A DNA stretch of 10,929 nucleotides from Chloroflexota bacterium. Lineage in GTDB: Bacteria; Chloroflexota; Dehalococcoidia; Bin125. Shown here in pieces: positions 1 to 5,480 of the stretch. The stretch's first letter is position 1. Each line of letters begins with the position of its first letter. A program made the position numbers and the translations under genes. The stretch lies in the NCBI GenBank assembly GCA_026707335.1, contig JAPOXB010000174.1, positions 1 to 10,929 of the forward strand, written 5' to 3'. The notes under the pieces are model-generated. The model was given only the letters and a program-made list of their open reading frames with translations. It ran no database searches and had not been told where the DNA came from.

Positions 1-49
1 GCCGGGGGGGGGCAGGGGACCCCTGCGCGGAGCCGCGCGGCGGCTCGGG
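1..49. repeat. Left copy of 49-bp terminal direct repeat (circular junction)
   Basis: These bases are identical to the last 49 bases of the window. An exact repeat this short at both ends is what a de Bruijn assembler leaves when it closes a circle, so the unique genome is probably 10,880 bp. A true terminal repeat of a linear packaged genome is the alternative, but it would be short for that. The stop codon of the last gene (10879-10881) runs into the first base of the repeat, so the map is continuous through the junction. Confidence 0.9.
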
Positions 50-72
50 ACCGAGAGGGGGGCTCTCCCCCC
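1..72. other. Tandem GC-rich hairpin cluster upstream of terminase
   Basis: Successive perfect inverted repeats fill this gap. GCAGGGG (12-18) pairs with CCCCTGC (20-26). GCGCGG (25-30) pairs with CCGCGC (33-38). GAGCCGC (30-36) pairs with GCGGCTC (40-46) and is mutually exclusive with the previous stem. CTCGG (44-48) pairs with CCGAG (51-55). GGGGGG (57-62) pairs with CCCCCC (67-72). There are also G-runs at 4-12 and 15-18. No T-tract follows, so it is not a classical intrinsic terminator. Its place between the last gene and the terminase fits a terminator, a packaging (cos/pac) site or a replication origin; the sequence does not decide. Confidence 0.75.
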
Positions 73-130
73 GAATCGAAGCGTCACCGCCACATGTCGG
101 GCAGCCGCCGCGGAGTTACCCCCATCGGGT

Positions 131-1807
131 GTGTTATGCTTTCGCTTGGGCCTCGCAGCGCACCGAGAGTACAAGCAGCCCGCCGACGTGCGTTTCAAGG
201 CGGCGGAGCGCCAGCGGCGATTCCGCCAGAAGAAGCGCGGGATGCTGCTCGCGGAGAAGGCCAAGAAGGGCGAGCTCCAGCGGCTGCCCGGCCTGCGCCG
301 TAGTGATATCGATATCGACAAACTCGCGGCTTGGAGCGCCAAGCGGCTGCGGGTTCCGTCGGGCAGGCTCCAGGCGCAGCCATTCGAGCTCCAGCCCTGG
401 CAGGTGGACTTCCTGCGGGGCGCGCTGGCTCCGGGCGTGATGGAAGCCGCGCTGTCCGTCGCTCGCAAGAACGGCAAGAGCGGGCTCATCGCGGCGCTGC
501 TTCTGGGCTGCCTGGACGGCCCGCTGCGGGTGCGCGGCTGGCGGGGCATCGTGTGCTCGATGACCGGCAGGCTGGCGGCCGAGCTGCTGGGAGCCATGGA
601 GTCGATAGCGCGGGCGAGCGCCCTGCCCGGCATCAAGTTCAAGCGCTCGCCGCAGCCGGGGCAGGTGACGGTGGAAGAGCACGACATCGTGCTCGACTTC
701 CTGGCCGCCGACAAGGCGAGCGGCCACGCTGTCGGGGCCGATATCGCGATCATCGACGAGGCCGGGCTGCTGGGCGAGGACAAGCGGGCGCTGTGGAACG
801 CCATGCTCACGTCTGTCAGCGGCCGGGACGGGCGGCTGATCTGCATCAGCATCCGGGGCGAGGGGCCGATGTTCGCCGAGCTGCTGGCGCGCGGGGCGGA
901 GCCGCACGTGCACGCCGTCGAGTTCGCCGCGCCGCCGGGATGCGCCCTGGACGACCGGGCCGGGTGGCTCGCCGCCAATCCCGGCCTCAAGCACGGCATC
1001 AAATCGCCGGAGTACATGGAGCGGGCGGCGAAGCGGGCGCTGGCATCGCCCGGCGACCAGGCGGCCTTCCGGGCCTACGACCTGAACCAGCCGCAGGAGC
1101 CGGAGCGGGAGATGATCGTCTCGCTGTCGGACTGGCGGCGCTGCGTCGCCGAGGGGCAGGCCGCCCCGCCCAGGCGCGGGGAGTGCGCCCTGGGAGTGGA
1201 CATCGGCGGGTCGGCCAGCATGACGGCGGCGGTGGCGTACTGGCCGGAGTCGGGCCGCTACGAGTGCTGGGGCGCGTTCCCGGCGACGCCGGACCTTGCT
1301 CAGCGCGGCGAAAACGACGCCGTGGGCGGGCTGTACCTGCGAATGCGGGAGCGCGGCGAGCTGACCGTCTATCCGGGGCGCGTCACCGACGCCGCCTGCT
1401 TCATAGACGAATGCGCCTCGCGGCTGGCCGGCCAGAAGGTGCGCATGGCGGCCGACCGCTACCGCAGGGCCGAAGTGCTGGAGGCGATGAGCCGCTCGTT
1501 CGTCACCGACTGGCCGGTCGAGTGGCGCGGGCAGGGCCATTCCCACACCGCCGACGGTAGCCGGGATGTCAGGGCCTTCCAGCGAGCCGTCCTGGGCGCG
1601 AAATGGATCGGCGCGCGCTCGCTGATGATGGAGCAGGCCATCGCGCAATCGAGCATCGCCCGCGACGGGGCGGGCAACCCGAAGCTGCTGCGGGCCAAGT
1701 CCACCGGGCGCATCGACGCGCTGCAAGCGGGCGTGCTGGCGGCCGGGCTGGGCGAGCGCATGGCGGCCGCGCCGAGCGGCGGCAGGCGCTACCGGGGGCT
1801 GGCATGA
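131..1807 (+). CDS. terL: Terminase large subunit (TerL)
   Basis: This is the packaging motor: an ATPase that pumps DNA through the portal and a nuclease that cuts the concatemer. In the 558-aa frame, a PWQ adenine-binding-type motif lies at about 89-91, Walker A ARKNGKS at 111-117, and Walker B IAIIDEA ending at D209-E210. A coupling-motif candidate CISIRG follows at 238-243. The RNase-H-like nuclease domain shows GVDIGG with D357, AADRYRR with D442, and GRIDALQ with D529, a plausible acidic triad. Length fits the family. The first about 55 residues are very basic and not part of the core. The start is uncertain: GTG 131 has only a distant CGGAG, and the frame is open further upstream; TTG 146, GTG 188 or ATG 242 are alternatives. 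The stop overlaps the next ATG by 4 nt. No separate small terminase subunit is recognisable. Confidence 0.93.
   Translation: MLCFRLGLAAHREYKQPADVRFKAAERQRRFRQKKRGMLLAEKAKKGELQRLPGLRRSDIDIDKLAAWSAKRLRVPSGRLQAQPFELQPWQVDFLRGALAPGVMEAALSVARKNGKSGLIAALLLGCLDGPLRVRGWRGIVCSMTGRLAAELLGAMESIARASALPGIKFKRSPQPGQVTVEEHDIVLDFLAADKASGHAVGADIAIIDEAGLLGEDKRALWNAMLTSVSGRDGRLICISIRGEGPMFAELLARGAEPHVHAVEFAAPPGCALDDRAGWLAANPGLKHGIKSPEYMERAAKRALASPGDQAAFRAYDLNQPQEPEREMIVSLSDWRRCVAEGQAAPPRRGECALGVDIGGSASMTAAVAYWPESGRYECWGAFPATPDLAQRGENDAVGGLYLRMRERGELTVYPGRVTDAACFIDECASRLAGQKVRMAADRYRRAEVLEAMSRSFVTDWPVEWRGQGHSHTADGSRDVRAFQRAVLGAKWIGARSLMMEQAIAQSSIARDGAGNPKLLRAKSTGRIDALQAGVLAAGLGERMAAAPSGGRRYRGLA
132..140 (+). promoter_or_regulatory. 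Possible extended -10 promoter of the terminase/head operon
   Basis: TGTTATGCT fits the extended -10 pattern TGnTAnnnT. No convincing -35 is visible. It overlaps the first GTG (131) of the terminase frame. If used, transcription would begin near 146-148, where an in-frame TTG lies, and the terminase would start there or at the GTG at 188. This is the weakest of the promoter candidates, but it sits where the operon promoter is expected, after the hairpin cluster. Confidence 0.35.
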
Positions 1808-1980
1808 GCCGCAAAGTTGACGCCGGAGCGCAGAGGCCGCCCGGCCTTGAGCGGCTGACCGAAGAGCAGTGGAAGCGCGTTTGCGCCCTGAAATCTCGGT
1901 ACGAAGCGGAGGGCGGCTCTCAGTCGCTCTTCGGCGAAGCTATTCGAATCGTCTTGGAGGCCGAGCTTGAGCGCACATAG
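1804..1980 (+). CDS. Small unknown protein (58 aa) between TerL and HNH
   Basis: The function is not recognised. The ATG overlaps the terminase stop (ATGA), indicating translational coupling. After a short polar N-terminus, residues from about 15 onward look helical and charged (LTEEQWKRVCALKSRYEAEGG, then SLFGEAIRIVLEAELER), suggesting two short helices. There is no membrane segment, Cys cluster or signal peptide. Its place next to terL and an HNH gene suggests a DNA-packaging accessory, perhaps a shrunken terminase small subunit or a ribbon-helix-helix-like regulator, but no motif proves either. The reading frame keeps the G/C third-position bias of its neighbours, and its end carries the Shine-Dalgarno site of the HNH gene. 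Confidence 0.7.
   Translation: MSRKVDAGAQRPPGLERLTEEQWKRVCALKSRYEAEGGSQSLFGEAIRIVLEAELERT
1956..1960 (+). promoter_or_regulatory. Ribosome binding site fixing a TTG start
   Basis: GGAGG stands exactly 6 nt before TTG 1967. No ATG or GTG lies at a usable distance in that frame, so this site decides the HNH start. Confidence 0.7.
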
Positions 1981-2227
1981 CAGCCGGGGCACGACCTGGG
2001 AGCGCATCCGCGAGGCGATCCTTCGGAGGGACGGCTACCGCTGCAAGCGCTGCGGCAAGGCGGCGGGCCGGTCCAATCTCGAAGTCCACCACATCGTGCC
2101 GAAGCACCGCGGCGGCCGGGACGTGAGCGAGAACCTGGCGACGGCTTGCAGGCGCTGCCATATCGAGCTGACGCGCATCGAGAAGAACCCGGCGCGGGCC
2201 GAGTGGGAGGCGCACCTTGGCGTTTGA
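1967..2227 (+). CDS. HNH endonuclease (86 aa)
   Basis: This is a small HNH nuclease of the kind found beside terminase genes, where it assists terminase cleavage of concatemeric DNA at cos-type ends. A zinc site is formed by CKRCG (C26, C29) and CRRCH (C61, C64). The ββα-metal core is VHHIVPKHRGG (H41, H42) followed by N57 in SENLATAC and H65. All expected catalytic and structural residues are present and the length is normal for the family. Translation starts at TTG with GGAGG 6 nt upstream. It overlaps the previous gene by 14 nt and the next by 11 nt. Location directly after terL supports a role in packaging rather than as a homing nuclease. Confidence 0.9.
   Translation: MSAHSSRGTTWERIREAILRRDGYRCKRCGKAAGRSNLEVHHIVPKHRGGRDVSENLATACRRCHIELTRIEKNPARAEWEAHLGV
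2205..2210 (+). promoter_or_regulatory. Ribosome binding site fixing a TTG start
   Basis: GGGAGG stands 6 nt before TTG 2217, the same spacing and the same rare start codon as at the HNH gene. It makes TTG 2217 the best start for the following 263-aa protein. Confidence 0.65.
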
Positions 2228-3008
2228 CCGGCTGTGCCGCGTGGGGTACAGGAAGGCCGGTCCGGTCGTGCTCCAGCACCGGATAGCGGAGCGCGGCGGC
2301 GAGGCCGAGGCCGGGACGTGCGAGTTCGCGGCGCTACGTTTCGTCAATTTCGTGGCGAGCTGGGCGGCCTCGCCGGACACGCTGAACGCCTGGGCGGCCG
2401 CGCACGGGGTCTGGAACGTCAGCGAGACGGCGGCGGACGGAGCCAGCATCGCGGGGGTGACCGCCGACCTGTCCACCGGGCCGAGGCTGATCGTCGGGCA
2501 GGTGCGCAACGTCGACGGAGTGCCGGTCGCCGATATGACTTTCGCCAGCTACCCGAGAGAGTTCCGGCCGCTCGGCGAGCTGCTGGCGAACTACGGCCCG
2601 GCGAGGGCGGACGAGCCGCAAGGGATGCTGTGGGGCATCGGCGGGGACGCGCCGGAGGTGGCGAATCCGGGCGCGTCGCTGACCTTCCGCTGGTACGCGA
2701 GCCGCGACGTGCCGGACTCGGGAACGGACATCGCCGAGCGGTTCTCGGCGGCCGAGACCGGAACGGAGGTCTCGGCCGAGCAATGGTGCGAGGTAATCGA
2801 CTCGCGGTCCGTGCTCTCGCTCGGGGTGGTCGGGCTCGGCGGCACGCCGAGGGAGGACCTGGCGACGGTCCGGCTGGGCTACGGAGACCCGGCGCGGCGG
2901 GCGGATTTCTTCGAGCTCGACGGCACGCTGTACAGCGTGCAGAGCCGCCGGGTCGTGGGCCTGCGGCAATTCATCGAGCTGGAGGGGGCGCGGGATGCCG
3001 CAGCTTAG
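2217..3008 (+). CDS. Head-tail joining-like protein with N-terminal extension (263 aa)
   Basis: Probably a neck or head-closure component. The last about 90 residues have the shape of the HK97 gp9 / Phage_H_T_join class: a WCEVIDSRSV strand, LATVRLGYGDP, then FFELDGTLYSVQSRRVVGLRQ near 231-251, which resembles the family's pattern of a small β-barrel ending in a G-x-Y-x-V strand. The assignment rests on pattern only. The first about 170 residues are not recognised. They contain no membrane segment and read as a separate β-rich domain, so the protein is longer than the usual about 110-aa joining protein. Start TTG 2217 is chosen because of the strong Shine-Dalgarno site. The gene overlaps the HNH gene by 11 nt and the next by 14 nt. 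An alternative role is a minor capsid or tail-spike subunit. Confidence 0.7.
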   Translation: MAFDRLCRVGYRKAGPVVLQHRIAERGGEAEAGTCEFAALRFVNFVASWAASPDTLNAWAAAHGVWNVSETAADGASIAGVTADLSTGPRLIVGQVRNVDGVPVADMTFASYPREFRPLGELLANYGPARADEPQGMLWGIGGDAPEVANPGASLTFRWYASRDVPDSGTDIAERFSAAETGTEVSAEQWCEVIDSRSVLSLGVVGLGGTPREDLATVRLGYGDPARRADFFELDGTLYSVQSRRVVGLRQFIELEGARDAAA

Positions 3009-3351
3009 CCTGGACACGAGCGGGCTGGCGGCGCTGGACCTCGCGGCCGAGGACCTGCGCTCGGCCGTGCGCAAGGGAGCGGCGGAGGGAGCGAAGCGGG
3101 CCGCGCCGGTCTATGCCGCCGCGCTGCGACGCGCCGCTCCGCAGCGGACCGGCAGGCTGTCGCGGTCGATAAGGGTGTCGGCGGCCGGGACGACGCTGAG
3201 GGTCTCGGCGGCATTCTACGCCGCCGCCGTGGACGAGCGAACAGGATTCGCGGACGACGCCTACCGCCAGTCGCGGCAGGCGATCGACCGGGAGTACATA
3301 CGGGCGATCAACAGGGAGATCGCGAGAGCTGGCAACCAGGGGGGAACGTGA
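2995..3351 (+). CDS. HK97 gp10-like neck/tail-completion protein (118 aa)
   Basis: A small protein of the HK97-gp10 type that completes the head-tail interface. The signature is an N-terminal helix rich in Ala, Arg and Glu, then APQRTGRLSRSIRVSAAG near 48-65 (the family's AP..TG.L..SI pattern), an RVSAAFYAAAVDE strand-turn, and a C-terminal helix bearing YRQSRQAIDREYIRAINREI. Length is typical. GGAGG at 2981-2985 lies 9 nt before the ATG. It overlaps the upstream gene by 14 nt and its stop overlaps the capsid GTG (GTGA). Such a protein normally caps a siphovirus tail; here no tail tube gene exists, which hints at descent from a tailed ancestor. Confidence 0.75.
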   Translation: MPQLSLDTSGLAALDLAAEDLRSAVRKGAAEGAKRAAPVYAAALRRAAPQRTGRLSRSIRVSAAGTTLRVSAAFYAAAVDERTGFADDAYRQSRQAIDREYIRAINREIARAGNQGGT

Positions 3352-4553
3352 ACGAACGACTCAAGAAGGCCATCAAGGCCGAGATAGAGGCGAGGCAGGC
3401 TCTGAACGGCCTCGCCGACGACGCGCCGAGCGAGGACCGCGAGAAGGCGGTCAAGGCTCTCGAGGACGCCGGCAAGGAAGTGCTGGCGGCGCTGGAAGCC
3501 GCCGAGCCGGAGCCGGTGCCGCGCCGGGTCGGGAGCCGGGCGAGCCTACAGCGCTACATGGGCGCGATCATGGAGCAGCGGGCCTTCGACGGGGCGGAGG
3601 CGGAGGTCAACCAGGGCCTCGGCCTGGACGACCGCTCACAGATCCCGTGGGAGGTGCTCGACCCGGCAATCGAGCAGCGGGCGGACGCCGCCCCGCCCGA
3701 TATCACGAATCTCGAGTACACCACCCGTGCGATCCTGCGGCGCGTGTTCCATCGCACCGACCTGGGATTCCTGGGCGTGGACATGCCGTCCGTGGGCGCG
3801 GGCGTGGCGGTGTTCCCGGTGTTCGGATCGGACGGCGCGGCGGCGATGTTCGAGGCCAACGCGGCGGCCGACGCCAAGGCGTACACGGTCTCGGGCGTCA
3901 CCATCTCGCCGACGCGGGCGACGACTCGCTACCTGCTGAACCTGGAGAACATGGCGCAGATCGGCGGCGAGGTCGAGGGCGTGCTGCGGGACGACATGCG
4001 CGAGCAGCTCTCGCAGCTGGTGAACGCGCAGATCATTGGCGGCAGCGGGGCCGCTCCCAACCTGAGCGGCATCCTCAAAGAGCTGACGACCCCCGCCGAT
4101 CCGGGCGCGGTGCTCACGGCGGCCGACATGAAGGCGGTGCCGGTGAACGCGCTCGACAACCGCTACGTGGGCTCGGAATCCGACGTGCGGGCGCTGATCG
4201 GGCTGCGGGCCTACAAGAAGGCGCGGAGCGTGTACTTGCAGGAGAACGACAAGACCACGGACGGCATCGCGGCGCTGACCGGGACGGGAGGCATGGTGCG
4301 GGCGAGCTCGACCATCGCGGGCAAGCGGACGCCTGCCGACACCTCGAAACCGGAGACGGCCTATATCGACTACGGCATCGTGACGGGCCAGCCGATGGGC
4401 GTGGTGGCCCCGGTGTGGCAGGGCGTGACCGTGATCCGCGATCCCTACACGCAGGCCGCGGCGGGGCAGGTGGCGCTGACCGCCCACATGCTCTACGGCT
4501 TCAAGTTCAAGCGGAAGGACGGCTGGTCCCAAGTCGGCCTGAAGGTGTTATAG
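3348..4553 (+). CDS. Major capsid protein, HK97 fold (401 aa)
   Basis: Forms the icosahedral shell. Residues 1 to about 52 are a highly charged helical segment (NERLKKAIKAEIEARQ onward) followed by a Pro/Glu linker near 53-60: this is the delta or scaffold domain found in HK97-type capsid proteins and removed by the prohead protease. The mature part likely starts around 100-115. Then come the usual family features: DLGFLGVDMPSVGAGVAVFPV (138-158), an E-loop-like region, the long spine helix region GEVEGVLRDDMREQLSQLVNAQ (207-228) with IIGGSGAAPNLSGIL, and the C-terminal VTVIRDPYTQAAAGQVALTA and FKFKRKDGWSQVGLKVL. The start is GTG with an AGGGGGG run just upstream; it overlaps the preceding stop. 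No separate scaffold gene exists. A GTG start for what should be the most abundant protein is slightly odd. Confidence 0.93.
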   Translation: MNERLKKAIKAEIEARQALNGLADDAPSEDREKAVKALEDAGKEVLAALEAAEPEPVPRRVGSRASLQRYMGAIMEQRAFDGAEAEVNQGLGLDDRSQIPWEVLDPAIEQRADAAPPDITNLEYTTRAILRRVFHRTDLGFLGVDMPSVGAGVAVFPVFGSDGAAAMFEANAAADAKAYTVSGVTISPTRATTRYLLNLENMAQIGGEVEGVLRDDMREQLSQLVNAQIIGGSGAAPNLSGILKELTTPADPGAVLTAADMKAVPVNALDNRYVGSESDVRALIGLRAYKKARSVYLQENDKTTDGIAALTGTGGMVRASSTIAGKRTPADTSKPETAYIDYGIVTGQPMGVVAPVWQGVTVIRDPYTQAAAGQVALTAHMLYGFKFKRKDGWSQVGLKVL

Positions 4554-4556
4554 CCC

Positions 4557-4997
4557 TTGGCGTCTGTCCTTATCAGCGGCCCGGCCGGGGCGGGCAAGTC
4601 CGCCGCGGCGCGGCAGGAGCTCGCCGAGCGCCGCCAGCGCGGCGAGCTCGCCGTGGTGGCGGACTTCCAAGCCGTCTACGTGGCGCTCACGCTGGCCGAG
4701 CGGGGCGACGACGGCAGATACCCGCTCCGCGCTCCCGCGCTACTGCCCGCGGCGGAGTACCTCCGCCGGGCCATTATCACGGGAGCGCGGCAGCGGGATA
4801 TCTCCGTGATCGCCACCAACAGCGACGGCAGCCCGTCGAGGCGGCAGTTCCTGCTGAACGAGCTGGGGCCGGGCGCAGCGGAGCGGGTCATCGATCCGGG
4901 CGAGGCGGAGGTCAAGCGGCGGCTGGCGGACCGGCGCACGGGAGCGCTGTCGAGCGCTTGCGAGGCGGCTGTCGGCCGCTGGTACAACAACCTGTAG
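4557..4997 (+). CDS. P-loop (kinase-like) protein between capsid and protease (146 aa)
   Basis: A small nucleotide-binding protein of unknown role. Walker A GPAGAGKS is at residues 8-15. LAVVADF at 31-37 gives a hydrophobic strand ending in D36, and ISVIATNSDG at 82-91 a second core strand. An Arg-rich EVKRRLADRR near 118-127 resembles the lid of small P-loop kinases. There is no classical DE Walker B and no second domain, so a small phosphotransferase or degenerate ATPase is more likely than a motor. The start is TTG 4557, three bases after the capsid stop, with GAAGG at 4541-4545 somewhat distant. Sitting inside the head-gene block, it could assist assembly or modify nucleotides; the sequence does not decide. 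Confidence 0.82.
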   Translation: MASVLISGPAGAGKSAAARQELAERRQRGELAVVADFQAVYVALTLAERGDDGRYPLRAPALLPAAEYLRRAIITGARQRDISVIATNSDGSPSRRQFLLNELGPGAAERVIDPGEAEVKRRLADRRTGALSSACEAAVGRWYNNL

Positions 4998-5006
4998 GGG
5001 AGCGTC

Positions 5007-5480
5007 ATGAAGACCGAGAAGAGGTATATCGAAGTCAGGATCGCGGACGATCCGAGCCGCGCCGGTCCGGGCGTGCTCGAAGGCGAGCTGCTGACCTACG
5101 GGGAGCGGGCGCGGGACCGCGCCGAGCTGTTCGAAGACGGCTCGCTGCACTGGCCGGAGGGGGGCGTGGTGCTGAACGAGCAGCACAACCGCCAAGCGCC
5201 GATCATGCGGTTCACGCCGACCGTCGAGGGCCGGGTCTTGAAAATCAAGGCCGCGCTGCCAGACACGCAGCGCGGGCGGGACGCCGCCACTTCGATCCGC
5301 AACGGGACGCTGCGAGGGCTGAGCGTGGAGTTCCGCTCCGAGCGCGAGCGCGAGGAGCGCGGCACGCGGCGGATCGCCAAGGCGCTGCTGGCCGGCGCGG
5401 GGCTCGTGGACGACTCGTCCTATGCGACCGCCGTGCAGGTGCGCGGGAGACAGCCGAAGCGGCGGAGGATTTACGTCTAG
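5007..5480 (+). CDS. Prohead (capsid maturation) protease, HK97 gp4 / U35 type
   Basis: Serine protease that is packaged in the prohead and cleaves the capsid scaffold domain and itself. Visible features: an N-terminal EGELLTYGERARDRAELFEDGSL strand pair, the catalytic His in VVLNEQHNR (H60), strands up to KIKAALPDTQRGRDAATSIRNG, and the catalytic Ser in LRGLSVEF (S106), the hallmark spacing of the family. DD at 135-136 lies where a third catalytic residue may sit. The last residues are very basic (RQPKRRRIYV). At 157 aa it has the normal length of the protease core. AGGGGAG at 4996-5002 is a good Shine-Dalgarno site for the ATG. It follows the capsid gene rather than preceding it, the reverse of the usual order. 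Confidence 0.9.
   Translation: MKTEKRYIEVRIADDPSRAGPGVLEGELLTYGERARDRAELFEDGSLHWPEGGVVLNEQHNRQAPIMRFTPTVEGRVLKIKAALPDTQRGRDAATSIRNGTLRGLSVEFRSEREREERGTRRIAKALLAGAGLVDDSSYATAVQVRGRQPKRRRIYV

Noticed and set aside
134..1726. 530-codon open frame on the minus strand opposite terL
   Set aside because: An antisense shadow caused by high GC; its product is Arg/Pro/Ala/His-rich with no motif, whereas the plus strand shows complete terminase motifs.
3647..5479. Long upstream extension of the adaptor-fibre frame
   Set aside because: It overlaps the capsid, P-loop and protease genes and has Arg/Gly/Ala-rich shadow composition. Recognisable sequence begins at GTG 5480, which has a Shine-Dalgarno site.
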